A stretch of DNA of 64,000 bases, taken from Nostoc cf. commune SO-36. Lineage in GTDB: Bacteria; Cyanobacteriota; Cyanobacteriia; Cyanobacteriales; Nostocaceae. Below the pieces are notes generated by a model, which was not told the origin of the DNA, ran no database searches, and saw only the letters and a list, made by a program, of their open reading frames with translations. The DNA is taken from assembly GCF_023734775.1 (NCBI RefSeq), contig NZ_AP025733.1, forward strand, positions 1 through 64,000, in the 5' to 3' direction. Below, in pieces: positions 1 to 7,035 of the stretch (position 1 is the first letter of the stretch; each line of letters starts with the position of its first letter). The position numbers and the translations under genes are program-made.

Positions 1-209
1 TATTCTGTCAATGCGTAAGTCCTAGCTTCTTGTAATGTTAAAGTCCGTGTGGGATTATTACTTCGCATTGCACCATAGAATAGTTCGGCTTTTACTACCG
101 AACAAACAACAATATCTGCTGGTGATAGCGATTCTAACCTCTGCCTCACAGCAGACATAGGACGATTCAGATAAACAATACAAGCATTGGTATCTAACAA
201 AAATCTCAC
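1..209 (-). CDS. vapC: VapC-like PIN-domain toxin (3' part outside window)
   Basis: About 69 codons are visible before the window edge. The N-terminus reads VRFLLDTNACIVYLNRP, the PIN-domain start with the first acidic metal ligand (LLDTN), and continues to VVKAELFYGA, the second conserved acidic position. PIN toxins of the VapC type are Mg-dependent ribonucleases. The GTG start overlaps the upstream antitoxin stop (GTGA), a translational coupling usual for VapBC pairs. The C-terminal acidic residues lie outside the window, so catalytic completeness cannot be judged. Too short for a standard ORF scan because it is cut by the edge. Confidence 0.85.
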   Translation of the reverse strand, partial: MRFLLDTNACIVYLNRPMSAVRQRLESLSPADIVVCSVVKAELFYGAMRSNNPTRTLTLQEARTYALTE

Positions 210-460
210 TCTAATGGCTCCCTAGTGTCATACTCACCTTGGGGATATCTTTGAATTGGGTCATCCGCTAATGATCCAGCTGTTTGTTCAAAAAATCCGG
301 CTGGCCATCCTAATTCTTGGGGTGTTTTCGGGGGCACTGATGGTTCTAGCTGTTGATATATTACTGTTACTTCTATTTCTTTGTCTGTTATCCCCGTGGG
401 GATACTAAGGTGTAAAATGCCGTCAGCCCCAACATGAGAACATAACTTAATACTTTGCAT
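206..460 (-). CDS. vapB: VapB-like antitoxin
   Basis: An 84-residue protein directly upstream of, and overlapping by 4 bp, the PIN-domain toxin gene. The N-terminal half (MQSIKLCSHVGADGILHLSIP) fits a small antitoxin with a beta-strand DNA-binding fold, and the acidic C-terminal half (ELGWPAGFFEQTAGSLADDP) resembles toxin-neutralising tails of cyanobacterial VapB-type antitoxins. Assignment rests mainly on gene order and overlap. Expected role: bind and inhibit the neighbouring PIN toxin and repress the operon. Confidence 0.75.
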   Translation of the reverse strand: MQSIKLCSHVGADGILHLSIPTGITDKEIEVTVIYQQLEPSVPPKTPQELGWPAGFFEQTAGSLADDPIQRYPQGEYDTREPLE

Positions 461-507
461 TACTGTTTTCTCCTATTCCTTGGTTTATCAAGAATTGGGT
501 AGTACCT

Positions 508-705
508 CATCTATGATGCCGTATTCTTTCTCAATCAAACTCAACAGTTTCTCTTCCACATCAGTCGAATACGGTTACTTCAACTCCCCCAAGTGCTTTA
601 AGACAGCATGGGCAGCCTCTTCCAAGTTCTTGTTTTCCTGTAACCTACTGATGTTTAGTGCAACCCGCCGCAGGCATCGCTAATTAACTGCATCTGCTGA
701 CATTC
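508..705 (-). pseudogene. Family R remnant 1 (C-terminal piece)
   Basis: Read on the minus strand, this stretch encodes NISRLQENKNLEEAAHAVL, KHLGELK, a stop, then EEKLLSLIEKEYGIID. This matches the C-terminus of the complete family R gene at 12062-13009 (ISRLWEKGKLEAPTEAVL ... EEKLLGFIEQEYGIVD). The match is broken by a stop codon and, at the place where complete copies have a HIP1 site, by a short GC-rich repeat containing CCGCCGCAGGCATCGC (near 661-680). The plus-strand frame over it is a shadow. Confidence 0.8.
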
Positions 706-707
706 AG

Positions 708-884
708 ATGAATAAGCCAATTTCTGAGAAATTATCTAGCCAAATCGACGCAGGTGTTAAACTCGCTATGAAGAAAACTATTGAAAAACATCGCCGTCTA
801 GTAGAATCTATTAGCATTTGGCAAAATGGCCAAGTTGTGAGATTAACCGCCATACAAATTCCTCCTTTCAACTCAGATGAGTAA
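708..884 (+). CDS. Small hypothetical protein (58 aa)
   Basis: An ATG-started frame encoding MNKPISEKLSSQIDAGVKLA and ending IPPFNSDE. It is basic, probably helical in its first half, and has no motif I can name. Its stop overlaps the start of the pRiA4b ORF-3-like gene by 8 bp (877-884), which argues that it is a real, translationally coupled gene. Confidence 0.65.
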   Translation: MNKPISEKLSSQIDAGVKLAMKKTIEKHRRLVESISIWQNGQVVRLTAIQIPPFNSDE

Positions 885-2148
885 CCTATTTTCCCTCATT
901 CCAGATCAAATCCGAGATAAACTACCACTGACGGAAGATAAAAAAGAACTACTTCAACAGCAAACTATTAGTCAAAATACTCCAGGAACAATTCTGCGGG
1001 ATTTTCAAACTATTTTAGAATTTCTCCAACCCAACGGCGTTGAAGTTAGTAGCACTTATCACCAATTATCCCTTAAATATCTCCAACAACTTAACTCACA
1101 ATTGAGTTATCCCATAGATATTAACCTCAAACGTCCTGTACAAAAATCCTATCCTTATATTCACGGTCTTTATTTCCTTCTCCGCGCCTCTGGACTGTCT
1201 CAAGTTATTACCGAAGGTAAAAAGAGCAAGTTAGTTTTAGACCCAAAAATTCTGCAAATTTGGCAAGGATTAAACTACACAGAACAATATTTCACACTGT
1301 TAGAATCTTGGTTAGTTTGGGGAGAAAGCGAACTCTTAGGCGACCAAAGAGATATGTTTGACCAAGCATATCGCTGTTTATTATTTTGGAACAATCTCCC
1401 ATCATCAGGATTAAAAATTAATAATTACTCAGAACAAGATAAATTAGTTTATTATCCTGGTTTCCACAATCTCGCTCTCTTACATTTATTTGGATTAATT
1501 GAACTGACATCAGGAAAACCACAAGCCTCTAAAGGCTGGTGTTTTACTCATGTAAACCCCAAGGGTTGGGGTAATGCTCTCATGGCTGTACTAACAGAAA
1601 GTCGCTCAAATATCCAAGTAGAAGATTACGCCACTTTTCGGTTAGATTTTCGCATAGCTTTTGACAATTTAAAACCTTATCTCCAACCCTATTTCCCGGA
1701 ATGGTCACAAACATTAGTGATTGCAGAAGGCGGTTTTACTGAGGGTGTTTATATATTTAAAGCCACTTTACAGAATGCTTGGCGACGGATTGCTATTCCT
1801 AGTTACTTTAATTTGGATGAAGTAACCTCTGCAATTGTGCAAGCATTTGATTTTGACCCAGAACACCTTTACAGATTTATTCACAAAGACCGTTTAGGAA
1901 GAACTTTGGAATTTAATCATCCTGTTGTCGAAATTCCCCCTGATACCTGCGATTTTCGTTTAGGCGATTTATCCTTAGAGGTAGGTAGTCATTTACAATT
2001 TATCTTTGATTTACTGCAAGAATGGGAATTTGATTTATATGTAGAGAAAATTGAACCAGCTAATGACAAAATGAAAAAGCCTAAGATTCTTGAATTTCAT
2101 GGTGAACCGCCAGCGCAGTATGGTGAAGAAGAAGAAAGCTGGGAATAG
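877..2148 (+). CDS. Plasmid pRiA4b ORF-3-like family protein
   Basis: A 423-residue protein. The C-terminal ~150 residues (from about EGVYIFKATLQNAWRRIAIP through SLEVGSHLQFIFDLLQEWEF and an acidic end) carry the typical pattern of the plasmid pRiA4b ORF-3-like family: an alpha/beta domain with conserved WRRI, FDFDPEHLYRF and DLxYxYDFGD-like segments. The N-terminal ~270 residues are less recognisable. The family is frequent on plasmids and mobile elements; its biochemical role is unknown to me. It starts inside the preceding 58-codon gene, so the two are likely co-transcribed. Confidence 0.75.
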   Translation: MSNLFSLIPDQIRDKLPLTEDKKELLQQQTISQNTPGTILRDFQTILEFLQPNGVEVSSTYHQLSLKYLQQLNSQLSYPIDINLKRPVQKSYPYIHGLYFLLRASGLSQVITEGKKSKLVLDPKILQIWQGLNYTEQYFTLLESWLVWGESELLGDQRDMFDQAYRCLLFWNNLPSSGLKINNYSEQDKLVYYPGFHNLALLHLFGLIELTSGKPQASKGWCFTHVNPKGWGNALMAVLTESRSNIQVEDYATFRLDFRIAFDNLKPYLQPYFPEWSQTLVIAEGGFTEGVYIFKATLQNAWRRIAIPSYFNLDEVTSAIVQAFDFDPEHLYRFIHKDRLGRTLEFNHPVVEIPPDTCDFRLGDLSLEVGSHLQFIFDLLQEWEFDLYVEKIEPANDKMKKPKILEFHGEPPAQYGEEEESWE

Positions 2149-2169
2149 ATTTGCTACTGTGATTGGCTA

Positions 2170-2400
2170 CGTTCCAATCCATACATCTTCCAACTCAGTC
2201 AAATAAGGTCTATTCAGCTTACCCAACGACTGCAACAGATTTTTGGCTATATCCTCTATTAAGTCGGAATACACCCGATTGATGCGTAGACGCTTTGTGG
2301 CTTGCCGTCAGGCATCGCACATCTCCCACATCCGTTCACATTCCTGGGGCAAGTATTTGTAAGACTTTAGATAATGCATATTCCATTTGGTTCCAGGGTG
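2170..2400 (-). pseudogene. Family R remnant 2 (C-terminal piece)
   Basis: The minus strand reads HYLKSYKYLPQECERMWEMC, then a GC-rich insert, then INRVYSDLIEDIAKNLLQSL and GKLNRPYLTELED. Complete copies have LQHLKSYNYLPAECEQMRVI, CDRINRVYSSGLED and GKLNRAYLTALEE. The insert (around 2285-2316, GCGTAGACGC...CAGGCATCGC) sits exactly where intact copies carry GCGATCGC. Stops and frame breaks show it is not functional. Confidence 0.8.
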
Positions 2401-2451
2401 CTATCAGCTGCACATCTGATTTAGCTTGGCAGTTCGCTGCTGAGGAAGAAT

Positions 2452-2472
2452 CCCCTGTGTAGAACACAGGGG
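2452..2472. repeat. Perfect short stem-loop
   Basis: Inverted repeat CCCCTGTGT / ACACAGGGG with a 3-nt loop. It could fold in RNA from either strand but has no following T-run, so a rho-independent terminator is not well supported. Confidence 0.5.
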
Positions 2473-2502
2473 AAGAAAGTCAAACGAATCAGTGTATCTA
2501 AA

Positions 2503-2692
2503 GCACTTAACCCTCTTGTGTCAAACTAGGAGAACCCTATCGCTCTCAAAGTTTTGAGAGCTTTATCTTCCAGTTTTTTGCGAAAAATTTTAGTTTCTAG
2601 AAGAAAATAAAGCTTTAAACCTTGACTAACTCAAAGTTTCAGAATCAGGCTTTGATGATGTTTTCCAAAAGTGACACAAGAGGGTTAAGTGC
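2503..2692. mobile_element. MITE-like element with 21-bp perfect terminal inverted repeats
   Basis: A 190-bp unit bounded by perfect 21-bp inverted repeats (2503-2523 and 2672-2692), beginning GCACTTAACCCTCTTGTG. It has no coding capacity. Inside it a second hairpin (2542-2561, GCTCTCAAA / TTTGAGAGC) is followed by a T-rich stretch and could terminate transcription. No clear target duplication is visible. It ends 8 bp before the stop codon side of the secreted-protein gene. Confidence 0.6.
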
Positions 2693-2700
2693 CAACATTT

Positions 2701-3072
2701 TTAGTTGAGTCTACAGCTTGCAGTCAGTTCTACATTGAGGAAAGTTCCTGAGCGGGGTGTAATTGAACGCAACTGCTGGATAAAACCATTAAATCTAGCA
2801 TCAGTTACGCCGAACCCAGCTTCAACACAAGCAGATAACCCCCCTTCAATGGCAATAGGAGCGCCTTCTCTTGGGCTATATACAATAAATTTATCAACAG
2901 TACCAGTACCAACCGCAAACCCGATAACTTGGCGAACTGTTCGCAAAGCAGCATTATCTAGAGCGCCACCTATACTGCCAACACTGATATTAACCGCACG
3001 ACTTTCAGCCAATGCTGGCGCACTCATCGACAATACTGCCCCAACAATCATTAAACAGGTGAACTTATTCAT
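2701..3072 (-). CDS. Secreted hypothetical protein
   Basis: A 123-residue protein with a clear Sec signal peptide (MNKFTCLMIVGAVLSMSAPALA, cleavage expected after ALA). The mature part has two Cys (one near residue 82, one near the C-terminus) that could form a disulfide, and is rich in Gly and small residues. A purine-rich GAGGAAAG precedes the ATG. The family is not recognised. A similar-length frame on the other strand lacks a signal peptide and is treated as a shadow. Confidence 0.65.
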   Translation of the reverse strand: MNKFTCLMIVGAVLSMSAPALAESRAVNISVGSIGGALDNAALRTVRQVIGFAVGTGTVDKFIVYSPREGAPIAIEGGLSACVEAGFGVTDARFNGFIQQLRSITPRSGTFLNVELTASCRLN

Positions 3073-3310
3073 TTTCTTTCCTCACTCGACTTAAACTTAT
3101 GTATTTACAAAAACATAGACTCACTAACTAATATACGGACATTATCTGAAGATAATCATTTATTAAAGCAGGGTTTAAGAAGCAGCTTTTTGACAGGTTT
3201 TATGCGTGGAACAGTACAACATGGGAGGGAGCAACGCGATTTTGTGAGGTGCGAAAAATTAGGAGTATGAATCACCTGTTTGATAGTGCGACACCGAACA
3301 GCACACCGTA

Positions 3311-3382
3311 GGCATCGCAAATTACCTGCATCTGCCGACATTCCAACTCCAGGTATTTCAGTAACTTTAGGTGTTGTAACTC
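3311..3382 (-). pseudogene. Family R remnant 3 (short internal piece)
   Basis: The minus strand reads ELQHLKLLKYLELECRQMQV followed by ICD, matching LQHLKSYNYLPAECEQMRVI CD of complete family R copies. The match stops exactly at the HIP1-equivalent position, where it runs into GGCATCGC of a GC-rich short repeat. This is a 24-codon scar of a further copy. Confidence 0.7.
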
Positions 3383-3546
3383 AATGGTTTACCATGCCTA
3401 AGAGATTAAGATAAAACGGTTTTAGTGAGAGTCCATGAGATTGCTTCCTACCCTGCGGGAACGCTAAGAGCGAACGTCGCAATGATGGGGTACTATTTTT
3501 GAATGCAGTCTATTATTAGACCCACTTTTTGAGTGAAAATAAATCT
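3383..3546. other. Intergenic region upstream of GST gene
   Basis: Holds a GC-rich imperfectly palindromic stretch near 3448-3482 (CCTGCGGGAACGCTAAGAGC...) typical of cyanobacterial short interspersed repeats. No promoter was identified with confidence. Confidence 0.4.
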
Positions 3547-4167
3547 ATGAATAGAACGTTATATTATCATCAGCAATCAAACTTTTCTCGGAAAATCCGA
3601 ATATTTTTAATAGAGAAAAATTTAGATTGTGAATTCCTTGAAATTAATTTAGCCAATAAACCCCCTGAATTCCTTGAAATTTCTCCTATTGGTCAAGTCC
3701 CTGTGTTTGTAGATCAAGATGGCACGGTAATTTGGGACTCTACATTGATTGCGGAGTATCTAGACGAAACTTATCCACAGCCTAGCTTCTACCCAAGCGC
3801 TCCTCACATACGGCTTGAGTGCCGCAAATGGGAACAACTAGCAGATACTTTAGGCGACAATATTATCAGTTTATGGGTACTAGATTTTATGGGTGATCTA
3901 GCTCCTGCTTATTATCGAAAAAAATATGAAACATTAATTAATCGCCTTTTACCAATCTTTGATGGACAACTGCGTTCAGCTAAATATTTGTTAGAGGGTG
4001 AAACATGGACAGCAGCAGATGTGGCAGCGTTATGTTCCCTCGGTTACTACAGCTTTCGCTTAAATGAAGACTGGCTTCTTCAGTATCCTTATTTGAGAGA
4101 CTGGTTTAATAGATTACACGAGCGTGAATCAGTCAAATCAACTATTCCAAAAAAGATCCCTACTTAG
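3547..4167 (+). CDS. Glutathione S-transferase family protein
   Basis: A thioredoxin-fold N-terminal domain (LYYHQQSNFSRKIRIFLIEK, then SPIGQVPVFVDQDG with the cis-Pro of GST domains, then DSTLIAEYLDETYPQPS) is followed by an all-helical C-terminal domain with the N-capping/hydrophobic-staple region WTAADVAALCSLGYY. GSTs conjugate or reduce substrates with glutathione in the cytosol. The ATG at 3547 puts the first beta-strand at the usual distance from the N-terminus; an in-frame TTG at 3529 would add six residues. Substrate unknown. Confidence 0.88.
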   Translation: MNRTLYYHQQSNFSRKIRIFLIEKNLDCEFLEINLANKPPEFLEISPIGQVPVFVDQDGTVIWDSTLIAEYLDETYPQPSFYPSAPHIRLECRKWEQLADTLGDNIISLWVLDFMGDLAPAYYRKKYETLINRLLPIFDGQLRSAKYLLEGETWTAADVAALCSLGYYSFRLNEDWLLQYPYLRDWFNRLHERESVKSTIPKKIPT

Positions 4168-4372
4168 AGGTTGCTGAAAAAGTAATAAGAAAGCAAAGAT
4201 CAGGATTGGTTAGTTATTCAAGCAAACCCTACTTAGGAGCCTTGCAAAAATAATTTGAATAATTTTCATTAGGAAGTTAAGCTCACAAGTCGTTCCCGAT
4301 TAAATTTGTATAACTTATTTTTACATGATGCCTATTAATAATGACGCACCAGAACAATCAAATTAATTGCAT
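4168..4372. other. Intergenic region, nothing identified
   Basis: About 200 bases between the GST gene and a fragmentary frame on the other strand. I see no convincing RNA, promoter or repeat. Confidence 0.4.
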
Positions 4373-4605
4373 CTACCAAAAATTCTTTTCAATAGGATCT
4401 GAACCAATCAGAAAATCAAAATTACCTTCCCCCCTACTTCTCTTCAATGTTTTCATGATTTTTTTCGGGTTATCATGGGGGCTATTCACATAAAATGGTT
4501 TCCCGTCACGACCACATTCAATACGTATACTCCCATCCCATTCTCCGATGTGCGAACGCGATTTAGATGGATTCGGACAACAAACCTGACATATCTAATA
4601 CTTGT
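4373..4605 (-). other. Short cysteine-rich frame without a start codon
   Basis: On the minus strand, one frame after a stop reads CQVCCPNPSKSRSHIGEWDG, then SIRIECGRDGKPFYVNSPHD, and ends at 4373. It looks protein-like (CxxCC motif, regular amino-acid mix) but has no ATG/GTG. It overlaps the 3' end of the next gene by about 45 bp in another frame, so it is either the frameshifted tail of that gene or a decayed gene. Confidence 0.35.
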
Positions 4606-4919
4606 TCTGACCAAGCACTAGATTGCTCGGACATATTTTTCCGTTCACTCTCTTCAGACCAAAGACTATCAAATTTTAATTTCCATCGTGCCAGTTGAAC
4701 TTGAATGTTAACCAGTTCTTCAGCATATTCAGGTTCAATTTCTGCTGCCGTCCATTCAATAAAACACATAGTTTCATCTGCAACACTTTTGACCGCTTCA
4801 GGGTAAGCAGTGTCACAAAATGTTCTCAGCCTAGCTAAATTAGAAGCTATATGACCTAAGCGATGTGATGTATTTTCGCCTTGAAACCGTGCTTGTTTTT
4901 CATCTAAATTCTGGTTCAT
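4563..4919 (-). CDS. Hypothetical protein, coupled to DUF5674 gene
   Basis: About 118 residues, helical and acidic, with Trp/Glu-rich segments (FIEWTAAEIEPEYAEELVNI, RWKLKFDSLWSEESERKN). No known family recognised. The ATG at 4919, preceded by GGTGGAT, lies inside the end of the DUF5674 gene, so the two are probably translated from one mRNA; an upstream TTG at 4928 is also in frame. The protein could be a partner of the DUF5674 protein (inference from overlap only). Confidence 0.6.
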   Translation of the reverse strand: MNQNLDEKQARFQGENTSHRLGHIASNLARLRTFCDTAYPEAVKSVADETMCFIEWTAAEIEPEYAEELVNIQVQLARWKLKFDSLWSEESERKNMSEQSSAWSEQVLDMSGLLSESI

Positions 4920-5286
4920 ATCCACCAATTAACTCCTGAGTTATTTTTTTAACACGTTCTTGAATCGCTGGGTCTTGAATTACCATTGAGCGATTATTTT
5001 GGCTTGGACGTATGTTAATAATCGATTCATAGGCGATTGATTGGTTAAAGGGAGTCCAATCCGCACCCCAGATATCTCGCTGTCTACTACCGTCTTCAAG
5101 CAATGCTGCTTCACAGTAGGCGTGTTTTTCCCCTCCCCCCGCTAAAATACCTCTTTCTATGTCTACTGCTATTTTGATATAAAGTCCCAAAGTTTGCAGC
5201 ATTTGCTCAACCTGTTCTAGCGTCGCCCTTTCTTTGATAATCAGTACCAATATTACACCCCTACCACAATAGATTACAGAAAGCAT
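4900..5286 (-). CDS. DUF5674 family protein
   Basis: 128 residues. The core LIIKERATLEQVEQMLQTLG, VDIERGILAGGGEKHAYCEA, LLEDGSRQRDIWG and INIRPSQNNRSMVIQDPAIQ matches the DUF5674 signature (conserved GGExHA, DGSxQxxxWG and INIRPSQxNRS motifs). Function of the family is unknown. The family normally begins near LIIKE, so the first dozen residues may not be translated and a TTG near 5250 is an alternative start. Overlaps the downstream gene. Confidence 0.75.
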   Translation of the reverse strand: MLSVIYCGRGVILVLIIKERATLEQVEQMLQTLGLYIKIAVDIERGILAGGGEKHAYCEAALLEDGSRQRDIWGADWTPFNQSIAYESIINIRPSQNNRSMVIQDPAIQERVKKITQELIGGYEPEFR

Positions 5287-5293
5287 TGTTGCA

Positions 5294-6052
5294 TTAATCT
5301 TTTATCTCAGACTCTAGAACACTCAACAATTTTTCTTCCAACGCCGTCAAATAAGCCCGATTCAACTTCCCCAGCATCTCCAAAAACTTCTGCACCGAAT
5401 CTTCAAGCCCACTCGAATACACCCGATTGATGCGATCGCAAATCACCCGCATCTGCTCACACTCGGCGGGCAAGTAATTGTAAGATTTCAGGTGCTGTAA
5501 CCCAACGGCGTACTCCCCATCCCACATTGTCACCGTGCAACTAAAGTCATTCACTGTGCTGACAACTGCCCAACAGCCACCTTTGCCTCTCAGTTCCGGG
5601 TTGTCCTTTGCAAGAATTTGGCAGACTTCGCCAATCTGGTAGGTATTGGGTACTTGGGTTCGCTCCATAATTCTTTGCACCACATCTTTGACGATTCTAC
5701 CAGTTGGCACTTTCCCACCAGCGAGTTCTACCGCTCTTAGCCATGCTTCCTGCTGTTCCTGGGGTTCAAGCTTTGTCATGGGTCGAACTTGTCCCTCTGC
5801 TGTGGGCAATTTGTGATCAAATTGATCACAAATTTCAACCAAGTTATCAAAAACAACAGCCGCATCCATTAAAAGATAAGACTGGCGACGACTATGCCCA
5901 AAGCGATCACGACAATAATCCTCAAACGTGCGGTGACTTGAACGGTAAAGCCGACGATCGCGCAATTCTGCCAGTGCCTTACATGCCTCAAAAAACGCCC
6001 GCTCCACTTTCCTCTCCAGATGTAGGCGATCGCTTTGCTCCTCTTGGGTCAA
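5294..6052 (-). CDS. Family R copy A: putative HTH plasmid protein, N-terminally truncated
   Basis: 252 residues. N-terminal module: LHLERKVERAFFEACKALAE, LRDRRLYRSSHRTFEDYCRD and RFGHSRRQSYLLMDAAVVF, a helix-turn-helix-like arrangement. Then comes a linker encoded by a perfect palindrome (5809-5833), the motif LPTAEGQVRPMTKLEPQEQ, and a C-terminal beta-rich module (IGEVCQILAKDNPELRGKGG, WDGEYAVGLQHLKSYNYLP). Compared with copies B and C it lacks the first ~45 codons: homology continues upstream (SATITVSAVEVTEL) to an in-frame TAA, so only a TTG start (6052) is available. Function unknown; the motif order recalls DUF3102/ParB-associated plasmid and phage proteins. Confidence 0.7.
   Translation of the reverse strand: MTQEEQSDRLHLERKVERAFFEACKALAELRDRRLYRSSHRTFEDYCRDRFGHSRRQSYLLMDAAVVFDNLVEICDQFDHKLPTAEGQVRPMTKLEPQEQQEAWLRAVELAGGKVPTGRIVKDVVQRIMERTQVPNTYQIGEVCQILAKDNPELRGKGGCWAVVSTVNDFSCTVTMWDGEYAVGLQHLKSYNYLPAECEQMRVICDRINRVYSSGLEDSVQKFLEMLGKLNRAYLTALEEKLLSVLESEIKD
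5809..5833. repeat. Palindrome inside family R copy A
   Basis: A perfect 25-bp palindrome with arms ATTTGTGATCAA and TTGATCACAAAT around one central base. It lies within codons for ICDQFDHKLP. Copies B and C carry different palindromes at the same position. Confidence 0.75.
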
Positions 6053-7035
6053 CTCTGTTACTTCAACAGCGCTAACTGTAATTGTTGCTGAAGCGGGATC
6101 TACTTAAGTAGATGAAAACTACTGTAATTTGTAATTTTTTTTTAATTTGGGATTACTAAGGCTATAACGCTAAGGACACTTGATATGTCAGAAAGATTTA
6201 TCGCTACAGAGTTAACGGGAGAACCTGGAGAAAAAGCTGAACAAATAGTTTGGGAGGCTATATGTCAAGCTTTTAAACAAAAAGCAGAACAAGAAGAGTG
6301 TTTAGCTTATTGGCAATATCCACTGTTCCCTCCAAAATTTAGTAATGTTCTTAGACGGCCTGACATTTTGATAGCTGAGAAAGAATTGGGCTTGATAGTT
6401 ATTGAAGTCAAAGGAATCAAGATTGATGATTTACAGGCAATTCAGGGAGATGATTGGCTAATGAAGCCAGGATTTTATTCTCCAAGTATTCATCCTTACA
6501 AACAAGCTGAAAAACAGTTAAAAGCAGTTACGGGTCATTTTATTTTAATAGATGACTTATGGAATCAAGTTTTAGGAAGAGCAATGGTTGCTCTTCCTTA
6601 TATTACAAGGAAACAGTGGCAGGAGAAAAGTTTTACTCAGATTGCAGCTAAAGTTCCTATCATTTTTGGAGATGAACTAGCTCCAAAGGATTTACTTAAA
6701 ATAATTCGTAATAGCTCTCTAGTTATTCCAGGAAATCAATTGAACAAAACACAATGGAAGAATTTAGAGTTGGTTATTAGCGGACGACCAGTACCAATAA
6801 TCCCCATTAATCCACCATCACCTGAGCTTTATCTTAAACAGGCTGCTATTGATAAATTAAACAAATATCTGTATGAAATAGATATAAAGCAAGAACATAT
6901 AGGAAAAACAATTCCTCCTGGTGTTCAAAGGTTCTCAGGGATCGCAGGTTCAGGAAAAACAGTACTGCTCTGTCAAAAAGCTGCAAATATGCACCTCAAA
7001 CATCCTGATTGGGATATAGCTTTAATATTCTTTAC

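Noticed and set aside
480..683. Plus-strand open frame of 67 codons
   Set aside because: It is antisense to family R remnant 1; the minus-strand homology explains the sequence.
2452..2472. Rho-independent terminator
   Set aside because: Strong hairpin but no T-run on either side.
2705..3094. Plus-strand frame of 129 codons opposite the secreted protein
   Set aside because: No ribosome site or signal; the minus frame has a textbook signal peptide.
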